The notes beneath the pieces are model-generated. The model was not told where the DNA came from and searched no databases. It saw nothing but the letters and a program-made list of their open reading frames with translations. The position numbers were made by a program, and so were the translations under genes. Of a stretch of DNA of 64,000 bases, positions 1-8,944 are shown one piece after another. Source of the DNA: Acidovorax sp. SRB_14 (GTDB lineage Bacteria > Pseudomonadota > Gammaproteobacteria > Burkholderiales > Burkholderiaceae_C); assembly GCF_012932145.1 (NCBI RefSeq), contig NZ_MWOK01000005.1, positions 1 through 64,000 on the forward strand, given 5' to 3'. Numbering within the stretch: the stretch's first letter is position 1; each line of letters starts with the position of its first letter.

Positions 1-191
1 GCGCTGGCCGGCGTGGCGATGGGCCGAGACGCCTTCGCCCGCGCTGCTGCAGCGGCTGCCGCAGCGGCGCGCACACTGGCGCGGTTGGCGCCGCTTGCCG
101 CAGTGGGCGCGGGCGGTGGCGCGGCCGCAGGTGCCACGCCCAAGGCGCGATCAAGCGCGGTCTGCAGTGCCGTGCGCTGGTGCTCGCTCAC
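1..191 (-). CDS. Unidentified protein, N-terminal part only
   Basis: An open frame starts with GTG at 191-189 and runs off the left edge with no stop, giving 63 visible codons. Its start overlaps the radC stop in a GTGA arrangement, which suggests translational coupling to radC. The visible part is rich in Ala and Pro, with a run of nine alanines near residues 42-50 followed by basic residues. It looks like a low-complexity linker ahead of a domain outside the window. I do not recognise the family. The start and the reality of the gene rest only on the overlap and on the absence of stops. Confidence 0.45.
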   Translation of the reverse strand, partial: MSEHQRTALQTALDRALGVAPAAAPPPAPTAASGANRASVRAAAAAAAAARAKASRPIATPAS

Positions 192-901
192 ACCAGCCCC
201 TGCTCTGCCATCGACAGCGCCTGCCCCGGCGCCACGATGATGTGGTCGAGCACGCGCACGTCCACCAGCGCCAGCGTGGTCTTGAGGGTCTGCGTGAGCG
301 CCTCGTCGGCGCGGCTGGGCTGCACGCTGCCGCTGGGGTGGTTGTGCGCCAGCACCACGGCAGCGGCCTGGTGGTGCAGGGCGCGCAGCACCACTTCGCG
401 CGGGTAGACGCTGGTCTGCGTGAGCGTGCCGCGAAACAGCTCTTCGAGCGCCAGCAGCCGGTGCTGGCTGTCGAGGAACAGCACCGCAAACACCTCGTGC
501 CCCTTGTGCGCCAGGTGCAGCTGCAGGTAGTGCTTGACCGCATCGGGCGAGTCGAACGCCTCGCGCTCGCGCAGCTGCTGCGCCAGTGCCCGGCGCGCCA
601 GCTCCATCACGGCCACCAGTTCGGCGCGCTTGGCAGGGCCCAGGCCCTTGGTGCGGCGCAGGTCGTCGCTGCTGGTGTGCAGCAGGCCGGCAATGCCGCC
701 AAAGCCGCCGCTGGCGCGGCCTGTTTCGGGGCAGGTGGCGGGTGGGCTCAGCAGCTCCTCGGCCAGTTGCAGCACGCCCTTGCCTGTCATGCCGGTGCGC
801 AGCAGGATCGCCAGCAGCTCGGCGTCCGCCAGCGCCGCGGGGCCGCGCGCGAGCAGCTTCTCGCGCGGCTGGGCGTCGGTGGGAAGGTCTTTGAGGGGCA
901 T
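188..901 (-). CDS. radC: RadC-family JAB/MPN metallo-domain protein
   Basis: 237 aa, full length for RadC. An N-terminal helix-hairpin-helix-like segment (about residues 67-97, with the GLGPAK turn) is followed by the JAB/MPN domain (about 115-237). The metal-binding JAMM signature is intact: HNHPSG at 186-191 and SRAD at 196-199. The family is called a DNA repair protein, but its biochemical role is not firmly established. A short Gly/Pro/Cys-containing insert lies around residues 52-68. The gene is divergent from the FKBP gene, with 47 bp between the two starts, and its stop overlaps the start of the next minus-strand frame. Start ATG at 901-899. Confidence 0.92.
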   Translation of the reverse strand: MPLKDLPTDAQPREKLLARGPAALADAELLAILLRTGMTGKGVLQLAEELLSPPATCPETGRASGGFGGIAGLLHTSSDDLRRTKGLGPAKRAELVAVMELARRALAQQLREREAFDSPDAVKHYLQLHLAHKGHEVFAVLFLDSQHRLLALEELFRGTLTQTSVYPREVVLRALHHQAAAVVLAHNHPSGSVQPSRADEALTQTLKTTLALVDVRVLDHIIVAPGQALSMAEQGLV

Positions 902-919
902 GGAACGCGGGCCGGGTTC

Positions 920-925
920 TAAAAT
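920..925 (+). promoter_or_regulatory. Probable -10 element for fkpB-ispH
   Basis: TAAAAT lies 23 nt before the ATG of the FKBP gene, inside the 47-bp divergent spacer with radC. No convincing -35 is visible. Assignment rests on match to the sigma-70 -10 box and on position. Confidence 0.4.
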
Positions 926-948
926 GGCGCCAGTTTATAGAGGCACCC

Positions 949-1389
949 ATGGCAACTGTTCAACCGGGCTCATTCCTGACCCTGCATTACCGTCTGGCGG
1001 GCCCCGCCGGCGACGTCATCAACACCTTTGCCGACAAACCGGCCACGCTGACGCTGGGCAACAGCGAGCTGTCGCCGGCGATGGAGCAGCGCCTGCAGGG
1101 CCTGGCCGAGGGCGCGCGCGCCACTTTCGAGCTGGCCGCCGGCGAGGCCTTCGGCGAGCGCAACCCCGAGATGCAGCAGTGGGTGGCGCGCCAGCTGCTA
1201 AGTGAGCTGGGCGACCCCGACGAGCAGTACCAGGTGGGCGACGTGATCAGCTTTCCGACCCCGGACGGCCTGGGCAGCTACGCCGGCACGGTGATCGGGT
1301 TGCGCGAGGGCGCCGTGCGTTTTGACTTCAACCACCCGCTGGCAGGCCAGCCGGTGACGTTCGAAGTGCAAGTGATCGGCGTGCTGTGA
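949..1389 (+). CDS. fkpB: FKBP-type peptidyl-prolyl cis-trans isomerase, SlpA/FkpB type
   Basis: 146 aa. A cytoplasmic FKBP-type proline isomerase of the SlpA class: a short FKBP core (about residues 5-65 and 125-146) holding an inserted IF flap (about 66-125), which in the family gives chaperone activity. No signal peptide is visible. The typical SlpA segment with GEAFGERNPE is present around residues 64-73. The gene overlaps ispH by four bases (GTGA). fkpB followed by ispH is a widely conserved pair in proteobacteria, which supports the assignment. Confidence 0.9.
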   Translation: MATVQPGSFLTLHYRLAGPAGDVINTFADKPATLTLGNSELSPAMEQRLQGLAEGARATFELAAGEAFGERNPEMQQWVARQLLSELGDPDEQYQVGDVISFPTPDGLGSYAGTVIGLREGAVRFDFNHPLAGQPVTFEVQVIGVL

Positions 1390-2381
1390 AACACCCCCAA
1401 GAGGTTTTGCTGGCCGAGCCGCGCGGTTTCTGTGCGGGCGTGGACCGCGCCATCGAGATCGTCGAGCGCGCTCTGCAGAAGTTTGGCGCGCCGATCTACG
1501 TGCGCCACGAGATCGTGCACAACACCTATGTGGTCAACGACCTCAAGGCCAAGGGCGCGGTCTTCATCGAAGAGCTGAACGACGTGCCGCCGGGCGCCAC
1601 GCTGGTGTTCAGCGCGCACGGCGTGAGCAAGGCGGTGCAGGCCGAGGCGCGCGCGCGCGGCTTCAGCATTTTTGACGCGACCTGCCCGCTGGTGACCAAG
1701 GTGCACGTCGAGGTGGCCAAGCTGGCGCAGGACGGCTACGAGTTCATCATGATCGGCCACAAGGGCCACCCCGAGGTCGAAGGCACCATGGGCCAGCTCG
1801 ACAGCGGCATCCACCTGGTCGAAGACGTGCAGGATGTGGCGCATGTGCAGCCACTGCAGACCGAGCGCCTGGCCGTGGTCACGCAGACCACGCTCTCGGT
1901 GGACGATGCGGCCGAGATCATGGCCGCCGTGCGTGCGCGCTTTCCGAGCGTGCGCGAGCCCAAGCAGCAGGACATCTGCTATGCCACGCAAAACCGCCAG
2001 GACGCGGTCAAGCTGCTGAGTCCGCAGGTCGAGCTGGTCATCGTGGTGGGCAGCCCCACCAGCTCCAACAGCAACCGCCTGCGTGAGCTCGCGGCCAAGC
2101 TGGGCACCACGGCCTACATGGTCGACGGTGCCAACGAGCTGCGCCCCGAGTGGTTTGACGGCATCGCGCGCGTGGGCCTCACGGCGGGCGCGTCGGCCCC
2201 GGAAGTGCTGGTCAAGCAGGTGATTGCGCGCATCAAGGCGCTGGGCGCGGTGTCGGTGCGCACCATGGACGGCATACAGGAAACCGTGAAATTCCCGCTG
2301 CCCAAGGGGCTCAAGATCGATGCCGCCACCGGCCTGCAGCTGGCCCAGCGCCGCCCGGAGACCGGTGCCGCAGGGCATTGA
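1386..2381 (+). CDS. ispH: 4-hydroxy-3-methylbut-2-enyl diphosphate reductase
   Basis: 331 aa, usual length for IspH/LytB. This is the last enzyme of the MEP isoprenoid pathway; it reduces HMBPP to IPP and DMAPP with a [4Fe-4S] cluster. The three cluster cysteines are Cys16 (in EPRGFCAG), Cys100 (FDATCPLV) and Cys198 (QQDICYAT). The GTG start lies within the stop of the upstream FKBP gene, so the two are probably translated in a coupled way. A copy of the dispersed short repeat follows the stop directly. Confidence 0.97.
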   Translation: MKHPQEVLLAEPRGFCAGVDRAIEIVERALQKFGAPIYVRHEIVHNTYVVNDLKAKGAVFIEELNDVPPGATLVFSAHGVSKAVQAEARARGFSIFDATCPLVTKVHVEVAKLAQDGYEFIMIGHKGHPEVEGTMGQLDSGIHLVEDVQDVAHVQPLQTERLAVVTQTTLSVDDAAEIMAAVRARFPSVREPKQQDICYATQNRQDAVKLLSPQVELVIVVGSPTSSNSNRLRELAAKLGTTAYMVDGANELRPEWFDGIARVGLTAGASAPEVLVKQVIARIKALGAVSVRTMDGIQETVKFPLPKGLKIDAATGLQLAQRRPETGAAGH

Positions 2382-2383
2382 TT

Positions 2384-2440
2384 GCTTCTTATTGATAGCT
2401 ATTTGCGCTGGCTGCATAAGCGTTAGAGGCCTATTTCACT
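2384..2440 (+). repeat. Dispersed short repeat, copy A
   Basis: Plus orientation, in the 76-bp gap between the convergent ends of ispH and the CBS gene. Blocks seen in order: GATAGCT, GCGCT, ATAAGCG, TAGAGGCC, then an AT-rich tail. The same ordered blocks recur at about eleven other places in the window. Confidence 0.7.
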
Positions 2441-2457
2441 GAAACTTCCGTGGCGCC

Positions 2458-3126
2458 TCAGCTCCACAGGTCGAGCGGCGGATCGGCCGCCACGGCGCGC
2501 AGGATGTCGGTGCGCGAGATGAAGCCGGAGAGCACGCCCGCCGCGTCGGTCACCGGCAGGCCGGGCAGGCCGGTGTCGAGCAGCACGCTGGCCACGCGGC
2601 GCAGTTCGGCGTCCTGCGACACCGTGGGCACCGGGCTCACCATCACCTCGGCGACCGGGCGGCGCGCCCGCCGCACCGCGTCGCCCACCGCGCCGGGCTG
2701 GGGCAACAGGTCCGGCGGCGCCAGGTCGGCGCGCAGCAGCAACCCCACCACCTGGCCCTGCGTATCGACCACGGGGGCCTGCGCAATGCCGTGCTGCGCC
2801 AGCTGCTGCCAGGCGTGTTCCGCGCGCGCATCGGGGGACACCGTCAGTGCACCGGCGGTCATCACGTCGCGCACGCGGGTCAGCGGCCGGCGCGCCTCCT
2901 GCGGGCCCTGCACGGTCTGCGCGTAGGCGGCCATGGCGTCCTGGGCGCGCAGGTGGATGCTGGCCGGGGCATGGCCCGGCGCGGCCTCGGCGCCGGGCGC
3001 GGGCACATCGACGCGGCCGGCGCGCAAGGCCTGCGGCCGCTGCACGCGGCGCACGGGCGCCACCTGGGACAGCTTTTCAGAGCCGCCGCGGTACATCTGC
3101 CCCGAAGGGCCGAAGACAAAGAACAT
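2458..3126 (-). CDS. Two-CBS-domain protein
   Basis: 222 aa. Residues about 90-145 and 160-215 form a tandem CBS pair (each with the RVRDVMTAG-like or VAEVMVSPV-like opening and a GLLLRADL or GFISRTDIL-like end). CBS pairs usually bind adenine nucleotides and regulate. No catalytic domain is attached. The N-terminal roughly 85 residues (MFFVFGPSGQMYRGGSE...) are low complexity and unassigned. The start at 3126 is chosen because a perfect AGGAGG lies 4 nt upstream of it; a longer frame extending over the next gene is only a shadow. Divergent from the dehydratase gene. Specific role unknown. Confidence 0.85.
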   Translation of the reverse strand: MFFVFGPSGQMYRGGSEKLSQVAPVRRVQRPQALRAGRVDVPAPGAEAAPGHAPASIHLRAQDAMAAYAQTVQGPQEARRPLTRVRDVMTAGALTVSPDARAEHAWQQLAQHGIAQAPVVDTQGQVVGLLLRADLAPPDLLPQPGAVGDAVRRARRPVAEVMVSPVPTVSQDAELRRVASVLLDTGLPGLPVTDAAGVLSGFISRTDILRAVAADPPLDLWS

Positions 3127-3258
3127 GGATCCTCCTGCATGCGGGCGGCGGAGCCCCCGTGGCCATGTTATCGGCAGCCAGGGCGAAAAGTGGTGCACGC
3201 TCCTGCGGAGCGCCGGCGCACCTACACTGCCCAGCCTTGCCTTCCCGGAGCCAGAACC

Positions 3259-4200
3259 ATGATCGACCGCGCCGCCATCGCCGCCGCCCGCCGCCAGCTC
3301 GCCACCCAGGCCGACTTCCTGCGCACCACGCCGATGTGGCGCGTGGCGGGCCGGCAGCTGGGAGTCGATTGCGCCGAGGTCTGGCTCAAACTGGAGCACC
3401 TGCAGGTGGGCGGCAGCTTCAAGGCGCGCGGCATGCTGTACCGGCTGCTGGCCAACCCGGTGCCGGCCAGCGGCGTCGTCATCGCTTCGGGCGGCAACGC
3501 CGGCATTGCCGTGGCCGCGGCGGCGCAGGCGCTGGGCGTGCGCTGCGAGGTCTATGTGCCCGAGGTGTCGCCCGAGGCCAAGCGCGCGCGCCTGCGCGCG
3601 CTGGGCGCCGACGTGGTGGTGGCGGGGGCGGCGTATTCCGAAGCCCTGCAGGCCTGCCTTGAGCGCCAGCAGGCCACGGGCGCCTTGCTGGCGCACGCCT
3701 ACGACCAGCCCGAGGTGGTGGCCGGCGCGGGCACGCTGGCGCAGGAGATGGAAGAGCAGGGCGGTCGGCCGCCCGACACCGTGATGGTCAGCGTGGGCGG
3801 CGGCGGCCTGATCGCAGGGGTGGCCGCCTGGGTCGAGAGCCGCGCCCATGTGGTGGCCCTGGAGCCCGAGCGCGCGCCCACGCTGCACAGCGCACGCGCG
3901 GCCGGCGCGCCCGTGGACGTGGAGGTCGGCGGGCTGGCCGCAGACTCGCTGGGCGCGCGCCGCATTGGTGCCATCGCCTGGGAAGTGGGCCAGCGCCACA
4001 TCCACGAGGCGCTGCTGCTGCCGGACGAGGCCATCCGCGCCGCGCAGCTGTGGCTGTGGAAAGAGCTCAAGCTGGCCGTCGAGCCCGCGGCGGCCCTGGG
4101 CCTGGCGGCATTGCACAGCGGCGCCTACCGCCCCCAGCCGCAGGAAACCGTGGCCCTGATCCTGTGCGGCGCCAATTTCGACCCGGCCAGCCTGGCCTGA
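3259..4200 (+). CDS. Threonine/serine dehydratase-like PLP enzyme
   Basis: 313 aa, fold-type II PLP enzyme. The Schiff-base lysine is Lys55 in GGSFKARG, and the phosphate-binding glycine loop VSVGGGGLIAG lies near residues 176-186. The length fits a catalytic domain only, with no C-terminal ACT regulatory domain, so it resembles catabolic or biodegradative serine/threonine dehydratases rather than IlvA. Members deaminate L-Thr or L-Ser to 2-oxobutyrate or pyruvate; related enzymes are racemases or act on other hydroxy-amino acids, so substrate is uncertain. The start ATG at 3259 is preceded by GGAG at 3247-3250. It lies 31 bp upstream of serS. Confidence 0.85.
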   Translation: MIDRAAIAAARRQLATQADFLRTTPMWRVAGRQLGVDCAEVWLKLEHLQVGGSFKARGMLYRLLANPVPASGVVIASGGNAGIAVAAAAQALGVRCEVYVPEVSPEAKRARLRALGADVVVAGAAYSEALQACLERQQATGALLAHAYDQPEVVAGAGTLAQEMEEQGGRPPDTVMVSVGGGGLIAGVAAWVESRAHVVALEPERAPTLHSARAAGAPVDVEVGGLAADSLGARRIGAIAWEVGQRHIHEALLLPDEAIRAAQLWLWKELKLAVEPAAALGLAALHSGAYRPQPQETVALILCGANFDPASLA

Positions 4201-4219
4201 GGCCCGCACGCCACGCCCC

Positions 4220-5562
<1,343 letters not shown>

Positions 5563-5580
5563 CGCAGGCTTCGACACACA

Positions 5581-5670
<90 letters not shown>

Positions 5671-5673
5671 AAT

Positions 5674-5709
5674 AAAACCCTAAGTGATTGACTCGCTTAG
5701 GGTTTTTTC
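5674..5709 (+). terminator. Rho-independent terminator of tRNA-Ser
   Basis: AAAACCCTAAGTGA pairs with TCGCTTAGGGTTTT (one G-T pair) around a 5-nt loop, ending in six T. It begins 4 nt after the tRNA CCA. Confidence 0.9.
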
Positions 5710-6083
5710 TTGGCCAAAATTGAGCCCCACATACCACCCCCCATAAAGCTGGGTGGTAGGGACAAGGTGGCTAGCTGGGCGCGAACATGCCTTGTTATGG
5801 CCGCGAGGCCAGGGCGTCCGCTGGTGTGGGGCTCGCCCGGGCGGGCGTCAGACCACCATCCCCACAGCGTACACGTACCCCGCTCCAGTACCAAAGGTAC
5901 TGGTGGGTTTCGTGCCCCCTTCCTGCCCTCTGCAACAAGGGGGCACCGATCGCGCACGGAAGGGGGCACAAACGACCAAATTGCCCGGATCGTCCGTGTC
6001 CCCTTCTTCGTTCCGCTTATAGCCCCGCCCGGGGCCGGTTAGCCTTGCGCGAAAATAGCTTTTTCTAGCTCGATTGTTGAGGC
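5710..6083 (+). other. Non-coding accessory stretch with symmetric repeats
   Basis: 374 bp between the tRNA terminator and the HNH gene. Frames here are short and none resembles a known protein. It contains a perfect palindrome CCAGTACC-AAA-GGTACTGG (5885-5903), and the 12-bp inverted pair GTGCCCCCTTCC (5912-5923) / GGAAGGGGGCAC (5958-5969), with a further direct copy of AAGGGGGCAC at 5937-5946. An AT-rich stretch at about 6050-6080 may hold the promoter of the HNH gene. No second copy of the tRNA 3' end was seen. Confidence 0.5.
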
Positions 6084-6788
6084 ATGAACTTCTACGACTG
6101 GATGATTCACAAGGGGCTGTCGAAGTCCTCCGCGAGGAGCTACGACGGCGCACTCCGGGGTTCACTGTCCCAATGGGCGATGGACCACGGCCTGATTTCA
6201 GGTCCCTTAACTGCATTGACCAGTTCTGCCGCCCTTGGAGCCCTTTCCCCCCGCATTCAGGAACTGCCTGTTTTCCAAGAGCGGAACGCGCGTGGGCATC
6301 ACATGTACAGCGCCACCTTGTCCCAGTTCGCCGCATACCTCGCCAGCAACGGTAGCGACGACGTGCAAGCGGACCTTGAACAGATCATCAGCGATCCCAC
6401 CACGACGACGACCGAAAAGACGGCACTGATCAAATCCCGGATCGGGCAGGGCACGTTTCGAGACAAGGTGCTGCTGCACTGGACCGGCTGCGCCGTGACG
6501 GGCTTCAGCGACACCAGCCTCCTTGTTGCGTCCCACATCAAGCCGTGGAAAAAGTCCACGAACAGTGAGCGCTTGGACCAGTGGAACGGGCTGTTGCTTT
6601 CGCCAAACCTGGATAAGGCGTTCGACAAGGGCTTTATCACTTTCGCGCCGGACGGGGCGATTTGCCTCTCGCCCCTTCTCACCGAGGCTGCCAAACTTGG
6701 GATCACGCCCACAATGAAGATCGCACTGAAACCGGAGCATGAAAAGTACATGGCGCACCATCGGTCAGAAGAGTTCAAAAGCGAGTAG
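6084..6788 (+). CDS. Orphan HNH endonuclease (HNH_2 type)
   Basis: 234 aa. The C-terminal half (about residues 125-190) has the HNH_2 pattern: GCAVTG (135-140), SHIKPW with His151, then NGLLLSPNLDKAFDKG with Asn168. These elements match HNH_2 nucleases often annotated as restriction enzymes. The N-terminal 85 residues form a separate helical segment (opening with FYDWMIHKGLSKSSARSY, and LPVFQERNARGHHMYSATL at 61-79). No methyltransferase or other partner gene is next to it. Its base composition is less GC-rich than the flanking core genes, and it follows a tRNA, so horizontal acquisition is likely. DNA target unknown. Confidence 0.8.
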   Translation: MNFYDWMIHKGLSKSSARSYDGALRGSLSQWAMDHGLISGPLTALTSSAALGALSPRIQELPVFQERNARGHHMYSATLSQFAAYLASNGSDDVQADLEQIISDPTTTTTEKTALIKSRIGQGTFRDKVLLHWTGCAVTGFSDTSLLVASHIKPWKKSTNSERLDQWNGLLLSPNLDKAFDKGFITFAPDGAICLSPLLTEAAKLGITPTMKIALKPEHEKYMAHHRSEEFKSE

Positions 6789-7224
6789 TCACCCTCTATA
6801 GGTTTCTTGTTCAGCTTCGCTCGGGCTCGGTACGCATGGGGCACCCGGCACTGACCTTGCACCCCCTATCCAGAATACACCTGGGGCGAAGCCCCTCATG
6901 GAGTTTTTTTGGGGCTCAAAACGCCCGCCCTATAAGTCCACAGTGCCCCTGGTGCCCATACCGCTTTCAACAACGCACGCACTTCCCGTGTCGAGTCTTT
7001 ATCGCAAGGGAAATCCGCACGTTTTCGACAACCTACCCGGAATCGCAAATTTTCCGCCGTCGTCAGCCTTAACCCCGGCCCGTTCAAACGCGAGCGCTAT
7101 GTCCTTCACGGCGGCAAGCTGCCGGGCCACCTTCCAGCGTTCCAGCACTTCGCCACTATGCGCCCAAGCGCAAGCAGTCCCGGCTGGTCCTTCGCCCATC
7201 AGCCGATGCTCAATTGGGTTGACG
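6789..7224. other. Gap without a supported gene
   Basis: 436 bp. A small hairpin GGGGC-GAA-GCCCC (6883-6895) is followed at 6904-6910 by seven T, a weak terminator candidate for the HNH gene. Short frames on both strands (for example on the minus strand at 6999-7199) have no recognisable family. The right end is where homology to the truncated calcium-loop protein stops, so part of this stretch may be replacement DNA. Confidence 0.4.
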
Positions 7225-7491
7225 TCAGGCGATATAGCCCTCGCCGGTCATGCCGTGGCACTTGGTTCCACCTTCGCTGACGATCGCGTCGGGCAACCCG
7301 TCGCCGTTGATGTCCCGGACCTCGGAGACCGTGCCTTCGGCGCATGCCATCCATTTCGTGCCCTTGAGCTTGTATCCAGCGGCCTTGAATGCGGCGGCCG
7401 TATCGGTGGGCGAGAGCGTCATTTCTTGTGCTGAAGGTGGCCAGCTTGCGCCGCCAAGCAGGACAGCAGTGATCAGGGTGGTGTAACGCAT
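7225..7491 (-). pseudogene. Secreted calcium-loop (VCBS/FG-GAP-like) protein, C-terminally truncated
   Basis: The 88-aa frame starts at 7491 with a signal peptide (MRYTTLITAVLLGGASW...AQE, cleavage near residue 22). It carries a calcium-loop motif D60-I-N62-G-D64-G-L-P-D68 as in VCBS/FG-GAP repeats, then KCHGMTGEG and an abrupt stop. From memory, family members of this type continue another 40-50 residues with a conserved Cys-containing end, which is absent here. I therefore treat it as truncated at about 7230. A longer 114-aa frame starting upstream would lack a signal peptide at its N-terminus and is less likely. Function unknown. Confidence 0.55.
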
Positions 7492-7676
7492 GTTTGACTC
7501 CCGCGGCGCCCGACAATCAGTACCTGAGTGCACGATTGGACGCTTGGGGAAAATGCAACTCGAACTCATTGCTGACAGCGGCCATTGTGGCGTCCGACGG
7601 TAGCTTACGCCCCAATGCTTCCGGAGCGGATGCTCGCATTGAAGGCAGGGACTAACGCGGTCTGTAGCCGCAAAGG

Positions 7677-8201
7677 CAGCGCTACCGCGAGAGCTATTTC
7701 GAGATGTACCCGGGCGTCTGGCGCCAAGGCGACTGGATACGCTTTACCCGCCATGGCAGCTCGGTGATTTACGGTCGCTCCGACAGCACGATTAACCGCT
7801 TGGGCATCCGCATCGGCACCGCCGAGATCTACCGCGTGGTCGAAGAACTGCCCGAGGTGTGCGACAGCCTGGTCATTGATCTGGAGTTCCTCGGGCGACC
7901 TTCCTTCCTGCCCTTGTTCGTGGTGGTGCAGCCGGGGAGGAGCTTGGACCAGGCCCTGGTGGAGCGCATCCAGCAGCAAATCCGCACCAAGGCCTCGGGC
8001 CGACATGTGCCCGACGCGGTGGTCCAGGTGAGCGAAATTCCGCGAACCCTCACGGGCAAGAAGATGGAGGTTCCGGTGCGAAACTTGCTGCAGGGGGCCG
8101 AGGCGGCCCAGGTTGCCAGTCCCGATGCCATACAAAATCCCTCCAGCCTGGACTTTTTCGTCGACTACGCCAAGGCGCTGGACCTCGGCCGCCCCGCCTG
8201 A
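7677..8201 (+). pseudogene. Acetoacetyl-CoA synthetase, C-terminal fragment
   Basis: About 175 codons matching the C-terminal quarter of acetoacetate-CoA ligases (full proteins are about 650 aa). Recognisable features are YRESYFEMYPGVWRQGDW, the adenylate-forming hinge SVIYGRSDSTINRLGIRIG, and the catalytic-lysine region PRTLTGKKMEVPV. Homology starts near 7677, before the first ATG at 7704; an in-frame stop at 7665-7667 closes the frame upstream. The AMP-binding N-domain is missing, so it cannot work as a ligase. It runs into the dehydrogenase fragment 42 bp later. Confidence 0.8.
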
Positions 8202-8243
8202 TGCGAACGGCGCTCTTTTGGCAACCATTCGCGAGGGCCGCCC

Positions 8244-8840
8244 TTGAAAGCAGCATTCATCACTGGCCACGGTGGCAATGAGGGGGTGGAAGTGCGCGAA
8301 TGCGAGCGTCCCAGCCGCCGGTCGGGCGAAGTCTTGGTGCGGGTGGAGGCAGCGACCCTCAACCAGGGCGACTTGTACATGCGCAACAGCGGTGCCGGCA
8401 TCATCCACCAATTGACCCAGATCATGGGCTTGGACACCGCTGGCGTCGTTGAGGGGGTGGACGATGCCGAGACCCTGTTGAGCGCAGGACAGCAGGTCGT
8501 CATCCATCCGGGGATCGCCTGCGGCCGCTGTGAGTTCTGCCAGCGCGGTGAAGGCGTTCTTTGCACGAAGATGCAATTGCTCGGAGAGCACCGCCACGGT
8601 ACCTTCGCGCAGTGGATCAGCATGCCGGCCCAGAACGTGTTCCCCATGCCGCAGGGCCTCACCTTCGCTCAGGCTGCCGCCCTGGGAGTCAACCACCTGA
8701 CGGCCTGGCGCATGCTGTTCACCAAGGCCCAGGTGCGGCCCTGGGAGACGGTGCTGGTGTTCGGCATTGGCGGTGGTGTCTCGCTGGCCGCCATGCAACT
8801 GGCCAAAGCCATAGGGGCCAAGGTGATCCAGACCAGTTGA
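8244..8840 (+). pseudogene. Zinc-type (MDR) dehydrogenase, N-terminal fragment
   Basis: 198 codons of a medium-chain dehydrogenase/reductase, starting with TTG. It has the GroES-like domain with the four structural-zinc cysteines (Cys93, 96, 99, 107 in CGRCEFCQRGEGVLC) and the first part of the Rossmann fold (GIGGGVSLAAMQLAKAIGAK), then stops right after. Full proteins are about 340 aa, so roughly 140 residues of NAD(P)-binding and C-terminal catalytic domain are lost. Together with the preceding ligase fragment this is a roughly 1.16-kb piece of a foreign or ancestral operon cut at both ends. Confidence 0.8.
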
Positions 8841-8944
8841 TCGTAGGGGGGATTCAACCGGTCGTCGTCTTCTCTCCAGGGTTACGAGCTTGGTCAGCCA
8901 CTTGGGGCCACTCGCCGGCGTGAAGCCCCGCTGCTCTCCAAGAC

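Noticed and set aside
6999-7199. A 66-codon minus-strand frame downstream of the truncated calcium-loop protein
   Set aside because: No family resemblance, no ribosome site, and it lies in a disrupted stretch; not enough to call a gene.
5671-8944. Integrative element with tRNA attachment site
   Set aside because: No integrase gene and no duplicate of the tRNA-Ser 3' end (GGTTCGAATCC...) could be found in the window, so only a scar or hot spot is claimed.
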